Below, piece after piece: positions 20,106 to 27,719 of a stretch of 64,000 bases of DNA. A model generated the notes under the pieces. That model made no database searches, was not told the DNA's origin, and saw only the letters and a list, made by a program, of their open reading frames with translations. The DNA comes from Streptomyces sp. DG1A-41 (GTDB taxonomy: Bacteria > Actinomycetota > Actinomycetes > Streptomycetales > Streptomycetaceae). The stretch's first letter is position 1. Every line of letters begins with the position of its first letter. The stretch covers positions 8,393,001 to 8,457,000 of the forward strand of contig NZ_CP146350.1 of NCBI RefSeq assembly GCF_037055355.1, in the 5' to 3' direction. Made by a program: the position numbers and the translations under genes.

Positions 20106-20321
20106 CTACTCGGCCTCCTCCAGCCGGAAGCCCACCTTCAGCCCCACCTGCCAGTGTGCGATCTGCCCGTTCTCGAGCTGGCCGCGCACCTGCGTCACCT
20201 CGAACCAGTCCAGGTTGCGCAGGGTCGCCGATGCCCGGCCGATGCCGTTGCGGATGGCCTGGTCGACGCCGTCGGGGGAGGTGCCGACGATCTCCGTGAC
20301 CCGGTAGGTGTGGTTCGACAT
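20106..20321 (-). CDS. Dodecin (flavin-storage protein)
   Basis: A 71-residue protein with the full dodecin pattern: YRVTEIVGTSPDGVDQAIRNGIGRASATLRNLDWFEVTQVRG, then a strand HWQVGLKVGFRLE. The tryptophan in NLDWFEV stacks on bound flavin in homologues. Twelve copies form a hollow shell that binds FMN/FAD or CoA and buffers free flavin. It stands alone on the minus strand, upstream of the egt terminator. Confidence 0.9.
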   Translation of the reverse strand: MSNHTYRVTEIVGTSPDGVDQAIRNGIGRASATLRNLDWFEVTQVRGQLENGQIAHWQVGLKVGFRLEEAE

Positions 20322-20370
20322 GCCGCTGCTCCTCTTCAGTGACGGGTGTCACACGTCACTCCACCGTGCC

Positions 20371-20422
20371 CCACGCGGCGGCGAAGCGCGAGACATCGTC
20401 CGCCGTCTTCGCCGCCGCGTGG
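20371..20422 (-). terminator. Long perfect hairpin ending the egt operon
   Basis: CCACGCGGCGGCGAAG (20371-20386) and CTTCGCCGCCGCGTGG (20407-20422) pair perfectly over 16 bp with a 20-base loop. The hairpin lies 12 bp past the egtD stop. It is symmetric, but the only gene ending here is egtD. Confidence 0.85.
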
Positions 20423-20434
20423 AACTCACCGGTG

Positions 20435-21397
20435 TCAGCGCACCACGCTCAGCGACAGCGCGAACCGGCCCGCCTCGTCCGTCCACCAGTGGGCCAGGTC
20501 CAGCCCCGCCGCGGACAGTTCGGTGCGCACACCCTCCTGCCGGAACTTCGCCGACACCTCGGTGCGCAGCTCCTCGTCCGCCGCGAAGTCGACGGCGAGG
20601 CCGAGCGCCGGCACCTTCACGGTCTGCGCCGTACGGGAGCGCAGCCGCATCTCGATCCACTCGTGCTCGGCGTCCCACAGGGCCACGTGGTCGAACGCCG
20701 CGGGCTCGAAGTCGGCGCCGAGCTCACGGTTGATCACGGTGAGCACGTTCTTGTTGAACGCGGCCGTGACCCCTGCCGCGTCGTCGTACGCCCGGACCAG
20801 CACCTCCTCGTCCTTGACCAGGTCCGTGCCCAGCAGCAGGGCGTCGCCCGGGGCCAGCAGGGCACGAACGGACGCCAGGAACGCGGCGCGCTCGGCGGGC
20901 AGCAGGTTGCCGATCGTGCCGCCGAGGAACGCCACCAGCCGGGGCCCCGGCGTGTCCGGCAGCGTCAGTTCCGCGGTGAAGTCGGCGATCAGCGCGTGCA
21001 CGTCGAACCCCGGCCGCTCGGCGGCGAGCGCCTGCCCGGCCTGGGTGAGGGCGCTCTCGCTGACGTCGACGGGGACGTAGGTGTGCAGGTCCGTCAGGGC
21101 GTCGAGCAGATGCCGCGTCTTCTCGGAGGAACCGGAGCCGAGCTCGACCAGGGTGCGGGCCCGGGCCGCCGCGGCGATGTCGCCGGAGCGCGCGAGGAGG
21201 ATCTCCCGTTCGGCGCGTGTCGGGTAGTACTCGGGCAGCGCGGTGATCTTCTCGAACAGGTCGCTGCCGTGCGCGTCGTAGAACCACTTCGGCGGCAGCG
21301 TCTTGGGACGGCCGGTCAGACCCCGGTGGACGTCGGCGCGCAGCGCGGCGTCCGTGGCGTCCTCGGGCAGCGTGCGGGTGAGGCGGAACGGGCTCAC
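20435..21397 (-). CDS. egtD: L-histidine N-alpha-methyltransferase (ergothioneine)
   Basis: A 320-residue SAM methyltransferase that converts histidine to hercynine. Seen here are LPPKWFYDAHGSDLFEKITALPEYYPTRAE, the SAM loop VELGSGSSEKT, YVPVDVSESAL, and the lid GGTIGNL, all diagnostic of EgtD. It begins at a GTG overlapping the egtC stop (GTGA) and is the last gene of egtABCD, followed by a strong hairpin. Confidence 0.95.
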   Translation of the reverse strand: MSPFRLTRTLPEDATDAALRADVHRGLTGRPKTLPPKWFYDAHGSDLFEKITALPEYYPTRAEREILLARSGDIAAAARARTLVELGSGSSEKTRHLLDALTDLHTYVPVDVSESALTQAGQALAAERPGFDVHALIADFTAELTLPDTPGPRLVAFLGGTIGNLLPAERAAFLASVRALLAPGDALLLGTDLVKDEEVLVRAYDDAAGVTAAFNKNVLTVINRELGADFEPAAFDHVALWDAEHEWIEMRLRSRTAQTVKVPALGLAVDFAADEELRTEVSAKFRQEGVRTELSAAGLDLAHWWTDEAGRFALSLSVVR

Positions 21398-22185
21398 GTA
21401 CGGGGCTCCTCGGGGTGTGCGGGCACGAAGGCGTCGGTCGGCTCCTTCAGCGGCGTGAGCAGCACGTCCGTGCGGCTCGCCGCGAGCAGGGTGCGGTCGG
21501 GCACCTCCTGCCAGTGCGGATCGTCGTCGTAGGGCTCTGAGGCCACGACGGTGCCGCCGCCGGGCCGGGTGAGATACCAGAGGGTGTCGCCCCAGGCGGT
21601 CGCGGTGATGGTGTCGCCGTCGGTGAGCAGGAGGTTGAGCCGGGAGCCGGGGGCCGCGACGGCGACCTCCAGGACCGTGTCGGCCAGCGCCTGCCCCTGC
21701 TCGTCGCCGCTCCTCAGCCGGGCCAGGACCAGGGCCCACACGAGCGCCGAGTCGTTGCGGGCCTCCAGCGACAGCAGGTCCTCCGGCGGCAGACTGCGGG
21801 ACACCGCCGCGAGCGAACCGGGCCAGCCCCTGACCGCCCCGTTGTGGCTGAACAGCCAGGTCCCCGCGGCGAACGGCGCCGCCGCGGCCTCCGCGTCCGC
21901 GCCCGACAGCGTCGCGTCCCGCACCGCGGCGAGCAGCGCGGTGGACCGTACGACCCGGGCGAGATCGGCGAACGACAGGTCCGCCCAGATCGGCCCGGCC
22001 CGCCGGTAACGGGCCGGCACCGGGTCGCCCTCGGCGTACCAACCCACTCCAAAACCGTCGGCGTTGACCGTCCCGTACCGTTGCCGCCGGGGCGCCCACG
22101 ACTGCCGGTACAGGCCGTGCGGGGGCTCCACGAGGAGCCGGCCGAGCGGCTCCTGCGGTCCCACGTACGCCACATGACGGCACAT
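21394..22185 (-). CDS. egtC: Gamma-glutamyl-hercynylcysteine sulfoxide hydrolase (ergothioneine)
   Basis: A 263-residue class-II glutamine-amidotransferase-like hydrolase. Removing the initiator Met exposes the catalytic Cys2 (MCRHVAYVG). Other features are NADGFGVGWYAEG, TWLFSHNGAVRGW and RNDSALVWALVLARL. It removes glutamate from the sulfoxide made by EgtB. Its start overlaps the egtB stop by one base (TGATG), and its stop overlaps the egtD start. Confidence 0.95.
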   Translation of the reverse strand: MCRHVAYVGPQEPLGRLLVEPPHGLYRQSWAPRRQRYGTVNADGFGVGWYAEGDPVPARYRRAGPIWADLSFADLARVVRSTALLAAVRDATLSGADAEAAAAPFAAGTWLFSHNGAVRGWPGSLAAVSRSLPPEDLLSLEARNDSALVWALVLARLRSGDEQGQALADTVLEVAVAAPGSRLNLLLTDGDTITATAWGDTLWYLTRPGGGTVVASEPYDDDPHWQEVPDRTLLAASRTDVLLTPLKEPTDAFVPAHPEEPRT

Positions 22186-23522
22186 CAGACGTCCTCCGAG
22201 CGGGCCGTGCGGAACCCGGAGAAGATCTGCCGCCGGATCGGGTAGTCCCAGTTGCGGAACGTGCCCCGGCAGGCCACCGCGTCCACGGCGAACGAACCGC
22301 CGCGCAGCACCTTGTGGTCGGACCCGAAGAAGACCTCCGAGTACTCCTCGTACGGGAACGCCCTGAACCCTGGATACGGCAGGAAGTCGCTCGCCGTCCA
22401 CTCCCACACGTCGCCGATCAACTGCCGTACGCCGAGCGGCGACTCACCGGCCGGGTAGCTCCCGGCGGGCGCCGGACGCAGATGCCGCTGGCCGAGGTTG
22501 GCGTGCTCCGGGCCCGGGTCGGCGTCGCCCCACGGGTAGCGCATGGAGCGGTCGCCGGCCGGGTCGTACCGGGCCGCCTTCTCCCACTCGGCCTCCGTGG
22601 GCAGCCGGCGTCCCGCCCAGCGGGCGTAGGCGTCGGCCTCGTACCAGCACACGTGCAGCACCGGCTCGTCGGGCGGGACGACCTCGGTGACGCCGAAGCG
22701 CCGCCGCAGAAACTGGCTGCCGTCCCGCCGCCAGAAGAGCGGGGCCGAGATGGAGTTCCGGCGGATGTGGGCCCAGCCGTCCGCCGTCCACCAGCGCGGG
22801 TCGTCGTAGCCGCCGTCCTCGATGAACGCCTGGTACGCGCCGTTCGTCACCGGCGTGGTGTCGATCCGGAAGGGCGCCACGTCGCGCCGGTGCGCGGGCC
22901 GTTCGTTGTCCAGGGCCCACGGCTCGTCGGAGGTGCCCATCGTGAACGGGCCGCCCGGGACGAGGACTTCGGACGGGCCGGTGAACAGCGGCACCGGCTC
23001 CGGGTCCGGGGCGGTCAGGGCCTGCGGGCCCCTGCGGAGCTGATGGGTGATCAGCATGGTCTCGTCGTGCTGCTGTTCGTGCTGCGCGATCATCCCGAAG
23101 GCGAACCCGGCCTCCGTCAGCCGCGTCCCGTGGAACGCGGCCTTCTCCAGCACGTCCAGCGCGCGGCCGCGCACATCGGCCGCGTACGCGCGTGCCTCGG
23201 CGGGCGACAGCAGGGGCAGCTTCGGTCGCTCGGCGCGCGGGTGCTCGAACGCGTCGTAGAGGCCGTCGATCTCGGGCCGTATCGCCTCGTGTCCGGCGAC
23301 GGCCCGCAGCAGCCACTGTTCCTCCTGGTTGCCGATGTGCGCCAGGTCCCACACCAGCGGCGACATCAGCGGCGAGTGCTGCGCGGTCAGGTCGGGGTCC
23401 TCGACGCAGCTCGTCAGCAGGGTGGTGCGGTCGCGGGCGACGACCAGCGAGGCGACCGCGCGCTCGCGGAGAACCTCCGGGCCGGCGGTGTTCGTGTCGA
23501 CAGCGGGGCCGGTCTCGGTCAT
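22185..23522 (-). CDS. egtB: Hercynine oxygenase, iron-dependent sulfoxide synthase (ergothioneine)
   Basis: A 445-residue protein with an N-terminal DinB-like iron-binding domain. The candidate iron ligands are the His in DLAHIGNQEEQW and the two in HEQQHDET. The C-terminal half is a formylglycine-generating-enzyme-like fold (FTMGTSDEPWALDNERPAHRRDV, RLPTEAEWEKAARYDP, GDVWEWTASDFLPYPGF, GGSFAVDAVACRGTFRNWDYP). It joins hercynine to gamma-glutamylcysteine with O2. Its ATG overlaps the egtA stop (ATGA). Confidence 0.95.
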   Translation of the reverse strand: MTETGPAVDTNTAGPEVLRERAVASLVVARDRTTLLTSCVEDPDLTAQHSPLMSPLVWDLAHIGNQEEQWLLRAVAGHEAIRPEIDGLYDAFEHPRAERPKLPLLSPAEARAYAADVRGRALDVLEKAAFHGTRLTEAGFAFGMIAQHEQQHDETMLITHQLRRGPQALTAPDPEPVPLFTGPSEVLVPGGPFTMGTSDEPWALDNERPAHRRDVAPFRIDTTPVTNGAYQAFIEDGGYDDPRWWTADGWAHIRRNSISAPLFWRRDGSQFLRRRFGVTEVVPPDEPVLHVCWYEADAYARWAGRRLPTEAEWEKAARYDPAGDRSMRYPWGDADPGPEHANLGQRHLRPAPAGSYPAGESPLGVRQLIGDVWEWTASDFLPYPGFRAFPYEEYSEVFFGSDHKVLRGGSFAVDAVACRGTFRNWDYPIRRQIFSGFRTARSEDV

Positions 23523-24820
23523 GGGCGCAGGTCCTTCCCATCGGCGCGACCGTCCGTGCCGCGCTGTCGGTCGAGCAGGTCGTCGGCGGGGCAGCGGCCC
23601 CGGACGACGTAGTGGTCCAGGTAGGCCGTGACGGCGTCCGTGATCTCGGGCGCGGCGCCGAGCCGGGGCAGGGCGTCCAGCGCGGCCGTGAAGCACGTGA
23701 CGGCCACCTCCCGCAGCTCGGCGTCGGCCAGGCCGCGCCGGGCCGCGTCGGTCCACAGCGGGTTGTGCGGCGCGGGCAGCCCCAGCGTCCGCTCGGCCAG
23801 AGGCTTCACGGCCCGGTAGGCGGTCTCGGCGGCCTCCGGGTCGTCGAACAGCGCCGCCGCCACGGCCAGGGGCACGATCCAGCCGTCGTCGCCCGGCTGC
23901 GCGTCGATCATGCGCAGTTCGAGATGGCCGCGCGGCCTGACCGGCGGAAACAGCGTCGTGACGTGGTAGTCGAGGTCCTCCCGCGTGGGCGGCCGGGGGG
24001 CGCCCGTGCGGGTCCACTCCCGGAAGGTGAGCCCCTTTGGGACGTCCCAGGGGCCGCCGTCGCGGCGTACGCACATCACGGGGGAGTCCAGCACATGCCG
24101 GGCCCAGGTGCCGCGCGGGTCGGCGTCCAGCGGCGGTCCGCCCGCCCGGCCGGGGCCGATCCGGGTCCACATCAGCTGCCGGGTGGACAGCCAGCCGGTC
24201 GGCCGGTGACCGGCGAGCGGGGAGTTGGCGAACGCGGCCACCAGGACCGGGCCCAGATGATGGGCGAGCCACCAGCGCCGCACATGGCCGAGGGGGCCCG
24301 GCTCCTCGTGGCCGGCGTCCACGCACACCTGCACGGAGGCTGAGGCGCACATCATGGCGCGGCCGGAGGGGCCGGTGCGGTCGAGGCAGGTCTCCATGGC
24401 GTCGTAGCGCGGTTCGCGCAGGAACCTGCGGGGTTCGTGCCAGGGATCGTGGCCGAGGCCGACCAGCGTGAGGCCGTTCTCGCGCAGGACCGCGCGGACG
24501 GCGTCGAGGTCGGCGGAGACGGTGGCGATGACATCCGTCAGGGAGGCGGCGGGGGGCGAGCTCAGCTCCAGCTGGCCGCCGGGCTCCACGGTGAGCGCCG
24601 ACCTCAGGGGCAGGGGCCGCAGTGCGGCGTAGGCCGTGTCGAGTCGTTCGGGTGTGACGGGGAGCTGCGGTGCGTGCAGCTCGTGGACGAGCCATTCCAC
24701 CTCGACCCCGAGGCGGCGTGGCGGGCCGGTCTTGAAACAGATGCCGCGGACGAGTGCCTCGACCTCGGCTTCGGACAGTGAGGTGCGTGGCCGGGTACAG
24801 CCACCTACCGATTCGGACAT
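23519..24820 (-). CDS. egtA: Glutamate-cysteine ligase (ergothioneine)
   Basis: A 433-residue GCS2-type ligase that makes gamma-glutamylcysteine for EgtB. Features are RLGVEVEWLVHEL (ATP/Mg-binding glutamates), EPGGQLELSSPP, YDAMETCLDRTGPSGRAMMCASASVQVCVD and the late HLELRMIDAQPGDDG. The start MSESVGG at 24820 is chosen because AGGAGG lies 8 bases upstream; a longer frame exists without a ribosome site. It is the first gene of egtABCD. No egtE (C-S lyase) is in the window, so the last step must be encoded elsewhere or done by another PLP enzyme. Confidence 0.9.
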   Translation of the reverse strand: MSESVGGCTRPRTSLSEAEVEALVRGICFKTGPPRRLGVEVEWLVHELHAPQLPVTPERLDTAYAALRPLPLRSALTVEPGGQLELSSPPAASLTDVIATVSADLDAVRAVLRENGLTLVGLGHDPWHEPRRFLREPRYDAMETCLDRTGPSGRAMMCASASVQVCVDAGHEEPGPLGHVRRWWLAHHLGPVLVAAFANSPLAGHRPTGWLSTRQLMWTRIGPGRAGGPPLDADPRGTWARHVLDSPVMCVRRDGGPWDVPKGLTFREWTRTGAPRPPTREDLDYHVTTLFPPVRPRGHLELRMIDAQPGDDGWIVPLAVAAALFDDPEAAETAYRAVKPLAERTLGLPAPHNPLWTDAARRGLADAELREVAVTCFTAALDALPRLGAAPEITDAVTAYLDHYVVRGRCPADDLLDRQRGTDGRADGKDLRP

Positions 24821-25111
24821 GTCGGGATCCTCCTGAGATTCCACCATGCCATCGGTCCGGGCTCTTCGGCGGCCCGGGCCGGGATCACTCGTCCCACCCA
24901 AGTCCCTCATGTCGCTCGGCACAAGGGGGCGAACCGGGGCGTTCCGGGGCGGTCATCCAAGCCGACCGGGCGTTTCCCGGCGCTTTCCCCGGTGTTCTCC
25001 GGTGGCGAAAACTCCATTGCGGCGCGCGGCCGGCATCACCCACGATGCCTGCGTGAGCACGACGAGATCGGCCGCGCGGCACGCGCTCACGGCGCACACG
25101 GGGGTGGCGCC

Positions 25112-25500
25112 GTGAGCGCGTGCCTGCGCGGTATCGCCCAGCAGACCGAGCAGATCGTGACGAGCGGGGGCCTACCGGGCGCCGGACGGGCGCGAGGTGC
25201 CGATCGTGGCGAGCCTCCGTGCAGGCGCGCGAGGGCACGCGCCTGTACGGTCCGGAACCGGTACCGGTGTCCTCCACCCGGGTGACGGAGACGCTGGTCG
25301 AGGTCACGGGCGAGAGCAGCCTCGAGGCGGCCGCCCGCCGGCTCGGCGCGAAGGTAACCGCATCGAACTTCGCCTCGGCGCTCCCCCAAGCTCTCGGCTC
25401 CGCTCGCGCGGGGGACCCCCGTCCTCGGCGACGGCTGCCTCAACGGCGTACAGGCCCAGGAAGAGGCCTGTGCCGGGCCTCGGCGCTGTACAGACGCCGG
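25112..25500 (+). pseudogene. Decayed TIGR02452 (microbial PARG-like / DUF2263) gene
   Basis: Family sequence appears in three successive frames. SACLRGIAQQTEQIVTSGG starts at the GTG at 25112; YRAPDGREVPIVASL follows in a second frame near 25174-25220; EGTRLYGPEPVPVSSTRVTE and GESSLEAAARRLGAKVTASNFAS follow in a third. A 40-bp palindrome then interrupts the frame at 25381-25420, after which LNGVQAQEEACA continues the family pattern. The rest of the gene (about 200 residues) is missing. Intact members resemble poly(ADP-ribose) glycohydrolase-like macrodomains. Confidence 0.75.
25381..25420. repeat. GC-rich hairpin repeat, copy 1
   Basis: CCCCC (25383-25387) pairs with GGGGG (25410-25414) around a core holding AGCTCTCGGCTCCGCTCG (25389-25406). 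That 18-mer is identical to one at 43443-43460. The element splits the NFASA/LNG region of the decayed TIGR02452 gene. It belongs to a class of short palindromes common in Streptomyces genomes. Confidence 0.8.
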
Positions 25501-25532
25501 ACGCCAGGTACGGGGTGCCCTCGAGAAGGTCT

Positions 25533-25979
25533 TCAGCTCCAGCCGTAGCGCTCCCGCAGCCGGTGCCTGACGAGGTTGAACCGCATACGGTCCAGGGCGC
25601 AGGCCTCCCGGCGCATGCCGTCCTCGTGCAGGCGCAGGACGCGGTCCACGTCGACCCACGACTCACGGCCCGACCGGTCCCACGGCCCGCTGCCGATCGG
25701 CACCCACTCGCGATCGCCGGCGTGCCGCTTGCTGGACAACTGCACGGCGAGAAACGTCCCGGCCGGCTCGCGGGCGACCACGAGCACCGGGCGGTCCTTG
25801 CCGCGCCCGTCGTTCTCCTCGAAGGGCACCCACGTCCAGACGATCTCGCCGGGGTCGGGGTCGCCGTCGTGCGCGGGTGAGTACTCGGTGCGCACCCGGC
25901 CCACCTCGCGCGGATCGGCCTGGACGGTGGCGGAGGGGCCGGAGCGGCCCGGGGCGTTCTCATCCGTAAATGCGGTCAC
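25533..25979 (-). CDS. PemK/MazF-family protein (toxin-like)
   Basis: About 148 residues starting at a GTG (25979, VTAFTDENAPG); a GTG at 25988 or ATG at 26006 in the same frame are alternatives. The C-terminal 105 residues carry the MazF/PemK SH3-like pattern: GEIVWTWVPFEENDGRGKDRPVLVVARE, FLAVQLSSKRH and WVDVDRVLRL. The family holds sequence-specific endoribonucleases. No antitoxin gene is next to it: its neighbour on the same strand is an amidase, and the decayed gene lies on the other side. A residual or housekeeping role is possible. Confidence 0.75.
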   Translation of the reverse strand: MTAFTDENAPGRSGPSATVQADPREVGRVRTEYSPAHDGDPDPGEIVWTWVPFEENDGRGKDRPVLVVAREPAGTFLAVQLSSKRHAGDREWVPIGSGPWDRSGRESWVDVDRVLRLHEDGMRREACALDRMRFNLVRHRLRERYGWS

Positions 25980-26053
25980 GACAGGCACCCTAGAGGCTGG
26001 CCCCATGAGCCCGGCCGTCGAGGCGTCCACCCCGCTGAACCGCGTACGGTCGC

Positions 26054-27478
26054 TCAGGCGGCAGCGGAACGCTCCGCGAGCGGCGGCGCCGGCCACTTCT
26101 CGTGCCAGCGCAGCTCCGCCTCCAACTGCGCGGCCACCTGCACCAGAAGCGGTTCGCTGTTCGCCGGGCCGAGCAACTGGGCTCCGACGGGCAGACCGTC
26201 CGCCGTGAAGCCCGCGGGCACATTGACGCCCGGCCAGCCCAGCACGTTCCACGGCCAGGCGTACGGGCAGGCGGCGATCATCGCCCGGTCGGTGGCGAAA
26301 CCGCTGAGTTCCAGCAGGGCCCCGATCCGGGGCGGGGGAGCGGCGGTGGTGGGCGCGAGGACGACGTCGTACGTGGTGAAGAACCCGCCGATACGGCGGT
26401 GCAGGACGGTCTCCGCCCGCCGGGCCGCCCGCAGCGGTGCCCCGCCGAGCAGCCGGCCCAGCCGGGCCGAGCCGAGGGTGCGCCGGTCCAGCAGTGCGGG
26501 GAAGGGCGCCTCGGCCACCCGCTCGGCGATCCCGGCCGTCGCGCGCGGCACGAAGGTCAGCCCGATCTGCCCGTACGGCGGGTCCGCCTCCTCGACCGTG
26601 TGCCCCAACGCCGCGAGCCGGTCGGCGAGTTCGACGATCCGGGTCCGGACTTCGGGCCGGAGCCGGGCGGGTACGGCCGTGAACGGCGGCTTGAGGGCGA
26701 GCGCGATGCGCAGCCGCCCGGGGTCGCGGCCGACGGCCGCCGAGGCGTCGACGGCCGGGGGCCGGTGCGGGTCCTGTGCGTGGTTGCCGCTCGCCGCGTC
26801 CAGCAGCAGGGCCGCGTCGGCGACCGTACGGGCCAGGGTGCCGTTGACGGTGATGCCCTGGAAGGACTCGCCGCGCGGCCAGGTGGAGACGCGGCCGCGC
26901 TGCGGTTTGATGCCGACCAGATGGGTCCATGCGGCCGGGATCCGCACCGACCCGGCGCCGTCCGAGCCGAGCGCGGCGGGCACCAGACCGGCGGCGACCG
27001 CGGCGGCCGAGCCGCCCGAGGAACCACCGGGCGTATGGGCCGTACTCCACGGATTGCGTGTCGCGCCGAAAGCCGGCCCTTCGGTGAAGGGCCACTGCCC
27101 GAACTCGCAGGTGTTGGTCTTGCCGACGATCACGGCCCCGGCCGCGCGCAGCCGCCGCACCGCCTCACCGTCCTCGGCGACCGGCGGGAACTGACCGCAG
27201 CAGCCGAAGGCGGTCGGCTCGCCGGCCACGTCCATGTCGTCCTTCACGGCCACGGGCACCCCGAGCAGCGGCTTGCTCGCGCCGGCGGCCAGCTCCCGGT
27301 CGGCGGCGTCGGCCTCGGCGAGCGCCGCCTCGGCGCGGACGATCCGGAAGGCGTTGATGCTGCCCTGCGTCGCCTCGATCCGCGCCAGCGCCCGCTCGAC
27401 CAGCGCCCGGGACGTCACGTCCCCGGCGGCCAGCGCAAGGGCGGTCTCCGTCAGGCCTGCGGCACGGTCGAGCGTCAT
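26054..27478 (-). CDS. Amidase-signature family hydrolase
   Basis: A 474-residue amidase with the Ser-cisSer-Lys set visible. The catalytic lysine is in VPVAVKDDMDVAG, the glycine/serine-rich signature is HTPGGSSGGSAAAVAAG, and the nucleophile is in GSDGAGSVRIPAA. The start is MTLDRAAGL at 27478 behind GGAGG. It hydrolyses an amide bond of an unknown substrate. It is divergent from the GH43 gene, and an inverted repeat (27505-27516) lies in its leader. Confidence 0.9.
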   Translation of the reverse strand: MTLDRAAGLTETALALAAGDVTSRALVERALARIEATQGSINAFRIVRAEAALAEADAADRELAAGASKPLLGVPVAVKDDMDVAGEPTAFGCCGQFPPVAEDGEAVRRLRAAGAVIVGKTNTCEFGQWPFTEGPAFGATRNPWSTAHTPGGSSGGSAAAVAAGLVPAALGSDGAGSVRIPAAWTHLVGIKPQRGRVSTWPRGESFQGITVNGTLARTVADAALLLDAASGNHAQDPHRPPAVDASAAVGRDPGRLRIALALKPPFTAVPARLRPEVRTRIVELADRLAALGHTVEEADPPYGQIGLTFVPRATAGIAERVAEAPFPALLDRRTLGSARLGRLLGGAPLRAARRAETVLHRRIGGFFTTYDVVLAPTTAAPPPRIGALLELSGFATDRAMIAACPYAWPWNVLGWPGVNVPAGFTADGLPVGAQLLGPANSEPLLVQVAAQLEAELRWHEKWPAPPLAERSAAA

Positions 27479-27504
27479 ACGGACACCTCCGGAAGCAACC
27501 TCTC

Positions 27505-27516
27505 TACCGAACGGTA
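27505..27516. promoter_or_regulatory. Inverted repeat in the amidase leader
   Basis: TACCG and CGGTA flank AA (TACCGAACGGTA), 27 bp upstream of the amidase start. It is symmetric like a small repressor operator; no regulator gene is adjacent. Confidence 0.4.
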
Positions 27517-27669
27517 ACGTCCGATGGCCGGTGGTGGAACGCCGACGACAGGAGTGGGGCTTCACCCACCGGCCACATCTTCCTCACTTGGCTCATCCGC
27601 TCCTGTTCAAACCATTGACGCCCGTCTGCCTCGCCCCTACTTTCTGTTCCCCCACGTCTGATCGAATTG

Positions 27670-27684
27670 CCGAACTTTGTTCGG
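27670..27684. promoter_or_regulatory. Inverted repeat upstream of the GH43 gene
   Basis: CCGAACTTTGTTCGG has perfect 5-bp arms (CCGAA/TTCGG), 35 bp upstream of the GTG. It shares the CCGAAC core with the repeat in front of the divergent amidase. Confidence 0.45.
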
Positions 27685-27719
27685 TATATCGATCCCTTGT
27701 GTCTCAGGGAGAGCCGCCC

